Shown: positions 49,543 through 57,690 of the stretch, in pieces
Layout of the letters: each line of letters begins with the position of its first letter
How positions within the stretch are numbered: position 1 is the stretch's first letter
DNA from: Roseateles subflavus
GTDB taxonomy: Bacteria; Pseudomonadota; Gammaproteobacteria; Burkholderiales; Burkholderiaceae_C
DNA length: 64,000 nucleotides
Assembly (NCBI RefSeq): GCF_030285365.1
Contig: NZ_JASVDS010000003.1
Location: 434,001 to 498,000 of the forward strand
Reading direction: 5' to 3'
The notes under the pieces: model-generated
Seen by the model: the letters and a program-made list of their open reading frames with translations, nothing else
Database searches by the model: none
What the model was told of the DNA's origin: nothing
Translations under genes and position numbers: made by a program

Positions 49543-50340
49543 TCAGCGAGCGAGGTTCTGCCAGGCCTGCTGCAGCTCCGGCGGCAGCCGGTTGTCGTAG
49601 TAGCCCTGGCGCGGCACCTTGAAGGCCTGCGCGTCGGTGGGCGTGCGGTAGACGCAGAAGATGCCGGAGTAGGCCGACAGCTGGTGGGAGACGGCCAGGC
49701 GCACGTAGTCGGCCTGGCTGCCCAGCTGCTTGAGCTGGTGCGGGTGCTTGCTGCAGTCGGCGTAGACCAGGGCGACGATCTCGTAGCGGTTGGCCTCGGC
49801 CAGGTCGTAGAAGAAGGTCGGGTGGTAGTTGAAGAAGCCGTGATCGAAGCAGCCCTGGTTGGGCAGCGAATGCATGATCACCCCCCCGGGCTTCGTCAGC
49901 TCGTGCAGGGACTTGAAGGCCTGGTACTGGTTGAAGACGTGCTCGGTCGTCCCGATGTTGGTCACCACATCCCAGCTGTGCGGCGGCAGGCCCAGCGGCT
50001 CGTTCAGGTCCAGGCTGAGCGCCTGGGGCGTGCCATGGAGGTCGACGGCCGTGTAGTCCTCGTAGTTGAAGACCAGCTTGTAGAACACCTTGCAGATGTC
50101 GAAAGGCTCGGTCGGGGGCTTGGTGTCGAGGATCTGCTGCAGCTCGGCCTTGAGGGCCTGGCGCCGCTCGGCCGGCACGTCCTGGAACTCGTCGATGAGG
50201 ATGAGCAGCTCGGCCGGCACCACGTCGTAGAACCAGTTCTGCTCACCGAACTCCAGCATGCGGATGGGTTCACCCGCACCGATGAACTTCTGGCGTCGCA
50301 GCGAGATCAGGAGCTGGATCAGGGAATGGGAGAGGGCCAT
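49543..50340 (-). CDS. methyltransferase-like protein, last gene of the glycan-modification operon
   Basis: A 265-residue protein that looks like a class I methyltransferase. EPIRMLEFGEQNWFYD occupies the place of motif I, WDVVTNIGTTEHVFNQYQAFKSLHELTKPGGVIMHSLP covers motifs II and III, and FFNYHPTFFYDLAEAN follows. Motif I is unusual (LEFGEQNW), so SAM binding is not certain. It lies last in a ten-gene minus-strand operon, 24 bp after the FAD-binding gene. The substrate is probably a sugar or glycan; this is inferred from the neighbours. Confidence 0.6.
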   Translation of the reverse strand: MALSHSLIQLLISLRRQKFIGAGEPIRMLEFGEQNWFYDVVPAELLILIDEFQDVPAERRQALKAELQQILDTKPPTEPFDICKVFYKLVFNYEDYTAVDLHGTPQALSLDLNEPLGLPPHSWDVVTNIGTTEHVFNQYQAFKSLHELTKPGGVIMHSLPNQGCFDHGFFNYHPTFFYDLAEANRYEIVALVYADCSKHPHQLKQLGSQADYVRLAVSHQLSAYSGIFCVYRTPTDAQAFKVPRQGYYDNRLPPELQQAWQNLAR

Positions 50341-50364
50341 GGGGGAGTGTCCGCAGGGTGAGGT

Positions 50365-51738
50365 TCAGTCGGCAGGCGCGTGGCCCCGGGCCAGGGCACG
50401 TGCCAGGTGGAGCGCATGCTGGCGCAGCTCGGGGACGGCCGTGGCCTCCCAATGCTGGGCACGCAGCAGCGGCCCGACGTAGCGCAGGCCGCGCTGGGGG
50501 CGGCCTTGTGCGTCGAGCAAATGATAGTCGGCGTCGGTCAGCAGGCCGAGACCGAGCGGGCAGGGCAGCAGGCGGCCGTCGGCGGCCAGGGCCGGGAAGA
50601 GCCCGCTCCGGTCCTGGGACAGGCGGCTGCTGGGCCCCGTGCAGTTGAAGATCCGCCGGACGGCGAGCGTCTGCAGGGCGTCCTGGCCGCGCGGCTTCCA
50701 CTGCAGCGCCAGCTCGGCACCCGCATCCTGCACGCCCTGGAGCCGGCCGGCCTGGAGGCGCAGCCGGCCCTCGGCCTGCAGGCGCTGCACGGTGGCCATG
50801 GCGCTCGGCGCGGCGCGGTGACGGTGCACGTCCCAGTAGACCTGCAGGTGCCGCAGGAAGCGGCGCCGCTCCGGCAGGGGCAGGCGCTGCCACAGAGCCG
50901 GCGTGCGGGCGCGCATCGCCACCCAGAGATCACGCCAGTCCTGCGGCGCCTGGAGCTGACGGGCTGCGTCGCGCAGCGCTCGCACCCAGGCGCGCACGTC
51001 GGACCCGGACAGCCAGTCGTCCGGCGTGTCGTAGGCCGGGGGCTGGAGTTCGTTGTCCCGGTGCGGCAGGGGCGCGATGCCCCGGCGAGACAGGCACAGC
51101 ACCGGCCCGCGATGCCCGGCGTGGTCCAGGCTGACGAGCAGGTCCAGCATGGTCAATCCCGCCCCGATGATGGCCACGGGCGCGTCCCGGTCGAGGCCGG
51201 CGCACGCGTCGGGTTCCCAGGGATCGCGGACATAGCGGGGCGAGGCCAGGGCCGCCAGATCCGGGTGCGGATCCGCGGGGGCGAAGTGCCCGAGGGCCAG
51301 GACCACGTCCTGCGACTCGGCGCGCGCGCCCTGCGCGTCGAACAGCGTCCAGCCGCCCGCGTGCGGCGCCAGGCGCGTGATGCGGGCGACCTGGTGCTCC
51401 CAGGCCACGTCCGGGCGGCGCCGCACGGCCTCCTGCAGGCGGGCGCCCAGGTACTCGCCATACCAGGAGCGGGGGACGAAGGACTTCTCGGCGGCCGGGC
51501 GCCCCTGGGCCCGGAGCCAGTCGACGAAGTCCGTCGGACGCTCGGGATGCCAGGCCATGCGGGCCGCGGGCACATTGAGCAGGTGCAGCGGGGACTGCGT
51601 GCCGTAGGCCAGGCCACGGGCCAGCGGCGCGCCCGCATTGAGCAGCCGCAGGCGGGCACCGCCCGGCAGCTGCTCGAGCAGATGGGCGGCGAGGGCGGTC
51701 CCCGAGAAGCCGCCACCGATGATGGTGACGTCTCGCAT
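50365..51738 (-). CDS. FAD/NAD(P)-binding protein
   Basis: A 457-residue flavoprotein. The N-terminal Rossmann motif is VTIIGGGFSGTALAAHLLEQL. A second nucleotide-binding site lies at VAIIGAGLTMLDLLVSL near residue 187, and a third stretch RIFNCTGPSSRLSQ near residue 366. AYGTQSPLHLLNVPAARM is typical of the NAD_binding_9 group. Such proteins are uncharacterised oxidoreductases or monooxygenases. Its place in a glycan operon, 13 bp after a methyltransferase gene, is unusual; a sugar oxidation or hydroxylation role is conceivable but unproven. Confidence 0.75.
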   Translation of the reverse strand: MRDVTIIGGGFSGTALAAHLLEQLPGGARLRLLNAGAPLARGLAYGTQSPLHLLNVPAARMAWHPERPTDFVDWLRAQGRPAAEKSFVPRSWYGEYLGARLQEAVRRRPDVAWEHQVARITRLAPHAGGWTLFDAQGARAESQDVVLALGHFAPADPHPDLAALASPRYVRDPWEPDACAGLDRDAPVAIIGAGLTMLDLLVSLDHAGHRGPVLCLSRRGIAPLPHRDNELQPPAYDTPDDWLSGSDVRAWVRALRDAARQLQAPQDWRDLWVAMRARTPALWQRLPLPERRRFLRHLQVYWDVHRHRAAPSAMATVQRLQAEGRLRLQAGRLQGVQDAGAELALQWKPRGQDALQTLAVRRIFNCTGPSSRLSQDRSGLFPALAADGRLLPCPLGLGLLTDADYHLLDAQGRPQRGLRYVGPLLRAQHWEATAVPELRQHALHLARALARGHAPAD

Positions 51739-51751
51739 CAGTGCGCGGTCT

Positions 51752-52522
51752 TCAACGGCTGGATTCGCAGACGAGATAGATCGTCGAGCACAGGTCGGGG
51801 TACTGCTGGCCGAGGGCGTAGCAGCCGTCCAGGTAGGCGGGGCTGATGATGTCGGTCTTCAGCAGGCGGTCCCACTGGAAGTTCGCCAGGGCCTTGAAGA
51901 AGATGCCGGAGCGATGCACCACCCGCAGGCCGGCGGCCGTGGCGTCGCGCTCGAGCGTGTCCAGCGCGTAGGTGCAGCGGTGGCCGTGCTCGGCCTCGGC
52001 GGGCGTGACCGCGCTGTTGTGCGAGATCAGGCCCATCTTGACGGCGATCTGGCGCGACGGGGCATTGGCGTTCGGGCAGGCCAGGAAGAAGCGGCCGCCC
52101 GGCGCGAGCCATTCCTCGTTCACGCGGCGCAGGACGCGGACGGGATCGTCCAGATGCTCCAGCACATGCGTCATGACGATGTTGTCGTAGCGGCGAGGCA
52201 GCTGGACGTCCTCGAACAGGCCGGGCACCAGCGTCACGTCGGCGCCCAGACGCTCCCGCGCGACGGCCAGGGCATCATCGGCGGCCTCGACACAGGTGAC
52301 GTCGTCGAAATGGGGGCGCAGCCGGCGGGTGAGATCGCCCTTGGCGCAACCCAGCTCGAGCAGGCTGCCCTTGCGGAAGAAGGGTTCGAACGAGCGCACC
52401 ATGTAGGGGTGCATGACGTCGTAGTCGAAGCCGTAGGAGTAGCGCGAATTCTCCGGAAGATGGGAATCCGCCATTTCCGCGTTGTAGTCGCGGCGATTGT
52501 CTTGTTGGGCCATCGGGCTCAT
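51752..52522 (-). CDS. class I SAM-dependent methyltransferase
   Basis: A 256-residue methyltransferase. Motif I is SLLELGCAKGDLTRRLRPHFDDVTCVEA near residue 53, and NIVMTHVLEHLDDPVRVLRRVNEEWLAPGGRFFLACPN carries motifs II and III, so it looks active. The ATG at 52522 overlaps the stop of the preceding GNAT gene (ATGA), implying coupling; a methionine three codons later is the alternative. It has the same overall layout as the 55046 methyltransferase. Confidence 0.85.
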   Translation of the reverse strand: MSPMAQQDNRRDYNAEMADSHLPENSRYSYGFDYDVMHPYMVRSFEPFFRKGSLLELGCAKGDLTRRLRPHFDDVTCVEAADDALAVARERLGADVTLVPGLFEDVQLPRRYDNIVMTHVLEHLDDPVRVLRRVNEEWLAPGGRFFLACPNANAPSRQIAVKMGLISHNSAVTPAEAEHGHRCTYALDTLERDATAAGLRVVHRSGIFFKALANFQWDRLLKTDIISPAYLDGCYALGQQYPDLCSTIYLVCESSR

Positions 52523-53082
52523 GCCTCCCAGTAGTGGGTCTGTTCCAGCACCTGCTGGTAGTCGGACTGCGTCACGCCCACCACGATCTGGTCCCAGTAG
52601 CGGCCCTTGCGGAAGAAGTAGTTCCGCTTGCGACCTTCCTCTTTCCACCCCAGCTTGCGCCCGCAGTACATGGCGATCGAGGCCGCGTTGTACTCGATCA
52701 TGCCGCCATCCAGGCGCATGAGGTTGAGCTCCTCGAAGGCGTAGCGCATGGTCGCCATCACGGCGTCGACGCCATAGCCCTTGCCACGGTGCGAGCCGTC
52801 GCCGATGACCAGGCCGTGCCAGGCGTGGCGGTTGCGCCAGTCGATCTGGACGATGCTCGAGATGCCGATGGGGATGCCTTCGGGGGTGCACACCATGAAG
52901 CGCTGGTTCAGCTTGTCGGACTTGAGGTTCTCGAACCAGGCCCGGTGGAAGTTCATGGAGCTGGGGAAGTGCAGCTCACCGATGGCGTCCTGCGTCACCG
53001 GGTCGTTGGCCCATTGGTGCAGGAAGGGGAGGTCCGCCTCCTCGATGGCCCGCAGCGTCAGGAATTTGCCCTGAATGTTCAT
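52519..53082 (-). CDS. GNAT-family N-acetyltransferase (RimJ/PseH-like)
   Basis: A 187-residue acetyltransferase. LTLRAIEEADLPFLHQWANDP is the usual opening, and HGLVIGDGSHRGKGYGVDAVMATMRYAF contains the acetyl-CoA loop, followed by YNAASIAMYCGRKLGWKEEGRKRNYFF. Proteins of this type acetylate amino sugars in glycan pathways. Its ATG directly abuts the stop of the preceding gene (TGAATG). Together with the DegT aminotransferase upstream it suggests an N-acetylated amino sugar. Confidence 0.84.
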   Translation of the reverse strand: MNIQGKFLTLRAIEEADLPFLHQWANDPVTQDAIGELHFPSSMNFHRAWFENLKSDKLNQRFMVCTPEGIPIGISSIVQIDWRNRHAWHGLVIGDGSHRGKGYGVDAVMATMRYAFEELNLMRLDGGMIEYNAASIAMYCGRKLGWKEEGRKRNYFFRKGRYWDQIVVGVTQSDYQQVLEQTHYWEA

Positions 53083-54045
53083 TCACGTCTCCAGGCGGGC
53101 CACGCCGAATCCGTCGCGCCCGAATTTGTTGCCGTTGTAGAGCAGGTAGATCTGGTCGCCGACCCGGCACAGGTGGGGGTAGCAGATCATCTCGGAATCC
53201 CAGCCGTCCTCCGAGCGATCCAGCGCCCACTGTGAATCGTCCCGGGTCCAGTTGACGAGGTCAGTCGACCAGGCATGGCCCAGTCGATAGGCCCGGGCGG
53301 GATTGCTGCGGAAATCGGTGGCCTCGCGATAGCAGAAGACCATGTGGTAGCGGCCTTCGTGCTCGATGACGGTCGGCAGCGCCTGGCATTCGTCGTCGCC
53401 CAGGCGGTCGGCGATGATCTGCCGCCCGTCGCGCTTCCAGCTCATGCCGTCGTCGGTGGAGGTGGCCTGCGCGATCTTGTAGACGCGCTCCGCCTCCTGC
53501 CGGTCGGGGTTGTCCATCCACCGGGTGCCATGGATGTACCACATCTTCAGCACGCCGCCGGCGCGCAGCACGAAGGCGTCGCCCACCAGGAAGGGCTCGT
53601 GCAGCCCCGGGGCGAGCACCGGCCCGGCCCCGCACTTCTGGAAGGTGAGGCCGTCGTCGGTGCTGACCGCCCGGCCGATGGCGGCGTCCGTCGGCACGGA
53701 CTTGCGGCGGTTCCAGCCCGTCGTGAACGCCAGGACGCGGTCGCCGTCCCGCAGGACGTTGAACGGGAAGATCCCGTGTTCATCGAAGGTGCCCAGCCCG
53801 CCCAGCTCGATGGCCGGCGCCTGGGACACGCCCAGCAGCCTGCTGAAGTCGAGGCTGAAATCGGCATAGCCGACGTGACTCACGAACTTGCCCAGGTCGT
53901 CCTGGGCACGCGCGGAGAAGTAGACCCGGACGCGGTCCTGCAGGACCAGGGCCTGCGGGGACTGGGCGAAGCCGACCGGTGCGAAGGGCAAGGGATGGCG
54001 GTGGGGATCGTAGATCTTCCCGAGCTTTTTCCAGCGAGCGCTCAT
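53083..54045 (-). CDS. beta-propeller glycosidase-like protein, second of two tandem paralogues
   Basis: A 320-residue protein without a signal peptide. Repeated WxxxG- and YHMxF-type strands indicate a five-bladed propeller of the GH43/GH130-like fold. Acidic and His motifs shared with its neighbour at 54077 are GTFDEHGIFPF, HEPFL, DDECQALP, GHAWSTDLVNW and GWDSEM. The shared acidic residues suggest a catalytic or sugar-binding centre. Start ATG 54045; the frame is open upstream but that part lies in the paralogue's end. No substrate can be assigned. Confidence 0.65.
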   Translation of the reverse strand: MSARWKKLGKIYDPHRHPLPFAPVGFAQSPQALVLQDRVRVYFSARAQDDLGKFVSHVGYADFSLDFSRLLGVSQAPAIELGGLGTFDEHGIFPFNVLRDGDRVLAFTTGWNRRKSVPTDAAIGRAVSTDDGLTFQKCGAGPVLAPGLHEPFLVGDAFVLRAGGVLKMWYIHGTRWMDNPDRQEAERVYKIAQATSTDDGMSWKRDGRQIIADRLGDDECQALPTVIEHEGRYHMVFCYREATDFRSNPARAYRLGHAWSTDLVNWTRDDSQWALDRSEDGWDSEMICYPHLCRVGDQIYLLYNGNKFGRDGFGVARLET

Positions 54046-54076
54046 GAGCAGGACCAGTGATTGACGGGGAGTGAGT

Positions 54077-55039
54077 TCATGGGCTTGGGCTGCGCGCGGT
54101 GGCCAGGCCGAATCCGTGCCGCCCGAACTGGTTGCCGATGTAGAGCATGTGGAGTTGGCCGTCCAGCTCGAAGACATGCGGATAACCGGCAGACTCGCTG
54201 TCCCAGCCTTCCTCGGAGAAATTCAAGCCGGCCATCGAGTCGTCGCGGTGCCAGTGCACCAGGTCCTCGGACCAGGCATAGCCGATGCGGTAGCCGCGCG
54301 CGTTGTCCCGGAAGTTCACGCTGTGCTTGAAGCAGAAGAACATGTGATAGCGGCCGCCCCACTCGATGACGTCGGGGCTGGCCTGGCACTCGTCGGCCTC
54401 GAGCACATCGGGCAGCAGGTCCCGGTGGTCCCGCTGCCACGCCAGCCCGTCGTCCGACACCGCATGCCGGATCTTGTAGACGGCCTCGACGCGCCCGTCG
54501 ATGCGGTGCCACTTGGTGCCGGCGACGTACCAGAGATGCCACTGGCCGTTGAAGTGCCGGATCTTGGGCCCGCTGATGACGAAGGGCTCGTGGACGTCGC
54601 TGGTGATCAGGGGGCCGGGGCCCAGGCGCTCGAAGGTGACGCCGCCATCCAGGCTCTGCGCGATGCCGACGGACACCGTGAAGGGAATGGACTCGCAGCG
54701 CGTCCAGCCGCCGTAGTAGGCGTACAGGCGGTCCTCCCGGGCGATGACGGAGACCGGGTAGACGCCGAACTCGTCAAAGGTGCCGCGGGTGCCCAGCGGC
54801 AGGATGGGCTCGTCGGCGAGGCGGACGATCTTGCGCAGGTCGTGGCGATCGAGGTCGACGAAGGCCGTGTGGCTGACGTAGCTCCCCTGGGGGTCCGGCG
54901 CCGGGCGGCAGGAGAAGTAGACCCGCACCACGTCCGGGAGAATCAGTGTGGCGGGCGCCTGCGCGAACTCATGCAGCCACCAGCGACCCGGGTAGTCACG
55001 CGGGTCGAAGATCTTTCCATGCTTGATCCACTCGAACAT
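54077..55039 (-). CDS. beta-propeller glycosidase-like protein, first of two tandem paralogues
   Basis: A 320-residue cytoplasmic protein of the same length as the next gene and clearly homologous. It keeps the same landmarks: KIFDPRDYP near the N-terminus, VRVYFSCRP, GTFDEFGVYPV, DVHEPFV, ADECQASPDV, IGYAWSEDLVHW, GWDSESAGYPH and NQFGRHGFGLA. It starts 6 bp after the methyltransferase stop. Such proteins occur within glycan clusters, but I know of no defined function. Confidence 0.65.
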   Translation of the reverse strand: MFEWIKHGKIFDPRDYPGRWWLHEFAQAPATLILPDVVRVYFSCRPAPDPQGSYVSHTAFVDLDRHDLRKIVRLADEPILPLGTRGTFDEFGVYPVSVIAREDRLYAYYGGWTRCESIPFTVSVGIAQSLDGGVTFERLGPGPLITSDVHEPFVISGPKIRHFNGQWHLWYVAGTKWHRIDGRVEAVYKIRHAVSDDGLAWQRDHRDLLPDVLEADECQASPDVIEWGGRYHMFFCFKHSVNFRDNARGYRIGYAWSEDLVHWHRDDSMAGLNFSEEGWDSESAGYPHVFELDGQLHMLYIGNQFGRHGFGLATARSPSP

Positions 55040-55045
55040 GGGCGC

Positions 55046-55816
55046 TCAGTAGTATTTCTTGGTGGCAATGGCGAGCAGGCTGGCGCAGTACTGCGGCGTG
55101 TCCTCGCCCAGCTGATGGAAGGCTCGCACGGCGGCATCGCCCAGCTCGATCATCTGCCGCTCGGACAGCGGCTTGAGATACAGGCCCTTCATCTCCAGCA
55201 CCTTCAGGCCGGCCTGCTCGCAGTGGTCGCGCATCATGTCGACGGTGTACAGGCGGCGGTGGCCCACCTCGATGTCCTTCGGGGCCATCTGCTCGTAGGT
55301 GGGCAGCAGGCCCATCTGGAAACCCGCACGGCGGTTCAGCGACATGCAGTTCGGGGCGGTGATGAAGATGAGGCCTTCATCGCGCAGCAGGCGGCTCAGC
55401 TGGACCAGCGAGGCCACCGGATCCTCGACGTGCTCGATGACGTTCAGGAACAGGATGCGGTCATAGCGCTTCTCGGTCTGGAAGTCCTCCAGCAGCGCGT
55501 TGTGCACGGGAAGGCCGGGGAGACGGCGGTGCAGCAGCTCGATGTTCTTGGTCGAGGGCTCCACCACCTCCATCGTCGGGAAGATCGGCAGCAGCCGTTC
55601 GGTGGAATAGCCGTCGCCACAGCCGACTTCCAGTGCGCTGGCATTGGGCTTCGCGTACCGGGCAATGATCTCCATCTCGCGCTCGATCATGAGGCGATCC
55701 ATGTAGTCCCCCTTTTCGTAGAAGGCATTGATGGACTCGAGGTGGGCGATCTCTTTCTTGTTCATGGTCATGGCGAGTGCGGGTGTCGTTGACGATGCGC
55801 TGGCGGCGAGGTGCAT
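55046..55816 (-). CDS. class I SAM-dependent methyltransferase
   Basis: A 256-residue methyltransferase with an intact motif I, ASALEVGCGDGYSTERLLPIFPTMEVVEPS, and NVIEHVEDPVASLVQLSRLLRDEGLIFITAPN downstream. The ATG at 55816 overlaps the WbqC stop (TAATG), which I take as the start. In-frame ATGs at 55771 and 55765 would remove a loosely conserved 15-17 residue N-terminus and are possible. It probably methylates a sugar or glycan. Confidence 0.85.
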   Translation of the reverse strand: MHLAASASSTTPALAMTMNKKEIAHLESINAFYEKGDYMDRLMIEREMEIIARYAKPNASALEVGCGDGYSTERLLPIFPTMEVVEPSTKNIELLHRRLPGLPVHNALLEDFQTEKRYDRILFLNVIEHVEDPVASLVQLSRLLRDEGLIFITAPNCMSLNRRAGFQMGLLPTYEQMAPKDIEVGHRRLYTVDMMRDHCEQAGLKVLEMKGLYLKPLSERQMIELGDAAVRAFHQLGEDTPQYCASLLAIATKKYY

Positions 55817-56514
55817 TAGTGGAACACAAAGCCCCGGTTCAGCATGTCCTGGATCGTCGGGAGGTCATTGAAGGCGAGGACGTCAATGATCGAGAGCGCG
55901 GGCACGTGAGGGTGCGGGCCTTGCGGGTAGGTCGGCAGCGTGGACTTGAGAAACTTCAGCTCGATGCCCTGCGCGGCGAACGCCGCGGGCTCGTACAGCT
56001 CGACTCCGCCGGTGGGATTGATGTAGGTCGTGGCGCCGAGGGCCTTGCAGATGGCGAGGACGCGCTCCTGGCCGCGCAGTTCGTGGTCCGCATCGACGGA
56101 CGATGACACCCGCAGCTCGCAGGACAGTGCCAGCCGCGAGTGGACCTGGCGCAGCGAGTGCAGGAGGTAGTCGAACAGCCGGTTCTCGTCGAAGAGGACC
56201 AGCTCCTCCAGCCAGGCCTTGAGGGCGGGAAACTGGGGCGCGAGCCGGTAGGCCTCCGTCAGCTGCGCCAGCAGCTTGCGCCGGTTGAAGTCCTGGGCGA
56301 GGTGGCGATCCCGGATGTCCAGCGCGTCCGAGCCGGCGGCCAGCGGAAGGGAGAAGGTCACCGGCTCGCCGTTGCGGAGCAGGCGGTTGCGGTTGATCCA
56401 GCCCTTCTTCGTGTACTTGATGTTGTCGTACACGACGAAGCAGTCCACCTGTCCCATCAGCTGGAAGTAGCCGATGTAGGGCAGGAAGTAGGGCTGCATG
56501 ATGGCGACTCTCAT
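55816..56514 (-). CDS. WbqC-family protein
   Basis: A 232-residue protein of the WbqC family: MRVAIMQPYFLPYIGYFQLM at the N-terminus and VYDNIKYTKKGWINRNRLL next, both diagnostic. YINPTGGVELYEP and ILAFNDLPTIQDMLNRGF-like C-terminal segments follow. WbqC proteins occur in O-antigen and glycosylation clusters beside aminotransferases and acyltransferases; the reaction is not settled. It lies 16 bp after the aminotransferase gene. Confidence 0.9.
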   Translation of the reverse strand: MRVAIMQPYFLPYIGYFQLMGQVDCFVVYDNIKYTKKGWINRNRLLRNGEPVTFSLPLAAGSDALDIRDRHLAQDFNRRKLLAQLTEAYRLAPQFPALKAWLEELVLFDENRLFDYLLHSLRQVHSRLALSCELRVSSSVDADHELRGQERVLAICKALGATTYINPTGGVELYEPAAFAAQGIELKFLKSTLPTYPQGPHPHVPALSIIDVLAFNDLPTIQDMLNRGFVFH

Positions 56515-56530
56515 GGGCGTGCGGCGCTCC

Positions 56531-57640
56531 TCAGTCGGCCAGCATGATGGCCACGATGCGGTCGATCACGGCAGGATCGAGGTCGGGGTAGATGGGCAGG
56601 CACAGGACCTGGTCCGCGGCGGCCGTGGCCACCGGGAGGTGGTCCCGGTGCGCCGAGGGCAGGCCGCGGTACATCGGGAAGCTCGACACCAGCGGATAGA
56701 AGTAGCGCCGCGGATGGATGCCGTGGGCCTTCAGCTTGTCGTAGACCGCATCGCGGCTGCAGCGGTGCTCGGGGCGCACGAGGATCGGGAAGTAGGAGAA
56801 GTTCGTCTGCGCGTCCGGATCGTGCGCCAGGCAGTGGATGCCGGGCACGGCGGCGAGCTTCTCGCGGTAGAGCTGGTCGAGCTGCCGGCGCTTGGCAATG
56901 GCGGCGTCCACATGCTCCAGCTGCAGCAGGCCCAGCGCGGCGTTGAACTCGCTCATCTTGCCGTTGATGCCCGGGGCGATGACGACGGTCTCGTCCACGA
57001 AGCCGAAGTTCTTCAGGTGGTCGATGCGCTTCTTGGTCTTGGCGTCCGGGCAGATGATGGCGCCGCCCTCGAAGGTGTTGAACACCTTGGTGGCGTGGAA
57101 GCTGAGCACGGAGAGGTCGCCGTGGTTGAGCACGCTCTGGCCGTGGTGGCGCACGCCGAAGGCATGGGCGGCGTCGTAGATGACGCGCAGGTTGTAGGTG
57201 TCGGCGATGCGCTGGATCTCCGCCACATTGCAGGGCCGGCCGTAGCAGTGGATCGGCATGATGGCCGTGGTCTGCGGCGTGATGGCGGCCTCGATCTGCG
57301 CGGGGTCCAGGTTCAGGCTGTCGGGCTCCACATCGACGAACACCGGCTTGATGCCGTTCCACAGCAGCGAATGCGCCGTCGCGACGAAGGTGTAGGGCGT
57401 GGTGATGACCTCGCCCGTCACCCGCAGCGCCTGCAGCGCCGACACCAGCGCGATGGTCGCGTTGGTGAACAGCGAGATGTAGGGCACGCCGAGGTACTCG
57501 CACAGGGCCGCTTCCAGCCGCTGGTGGAAGGGGCCGCAGTTCGTGAGCGTCTTGCTGTCCCAGACTTGCTTGAGGAGCGGAAGGAACTCTTCCAGCGGCG
57601 GCAGGAAGGGCTGGGTGACGTAGATCGGCTTGTTGCTCAT
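56531..57640 (-). CDS. DegT/DnrJ/EryC1 sugar aminotransferase
   Basis: A 369-residue PLP enzyme. IYVTQPFLPPLEEFLPLLKQVWDSKTLTNCGPFHQRLEAAL opens it, VITTPYTFVATAHSL binds the cofactor phosphate region, VIYDAAHAFGV carries the PLP Asp, and LSFHATKVFNTFEGGAI carries the Schiff-base Lys. It is likely to aminate a nucleotide-linked keto-sugar. No dehydratase or nucleotidyltransferase is encoded in this operon, so the precursor must come from elsewhere. It follows the GT41 gene by 50 bp. Confidence 0.88.
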   Translation of the reverse strand: MSNKPIYVTQPFLPPLEEFLPLLKQVWDSKTLTNCGPFHQRLEAALCEYLGVPYISLFTNATIALVSALQALRVTGEVITTPYTFVATAHSLLWNGIKPVFVDVEPDSLNLDPAQIEAAITPQTTAIMPIHCYGRPCNVAEIQRIADTYNLRVIYDAAHAFGVRHHGQSVLNHGDLSVLSFHATKVFNTFEGGAIICPDAKTKKRIDHLKNFGFVDETVVIAPGINGKMSEFNAALGLLQLEHVDAAIAKRRQLDQLYREKLAAVPGIHCLAHDPDAQTNFSYFPILVRPEHRCSRDAVYDKLKAHGIHPRRYFYPLVSSFPMYRGLPSAHRDHLPVATAAADQVLCLPIYPDLDPAVIDRIVAIMLAD

Positions 57641-57690
57641 GGCAGGGGACTCGGGCGGTGCGGTGGGCGGTCGGTCGGTCGCGGAGGAGA

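Noticed and set aside
52523-52891. N-terminal extension of the 51752 methyltransferase
   Set aside because: It is the shadow of the GNAT gene; the ATGA overlap at 52522 is a normal coupled start.
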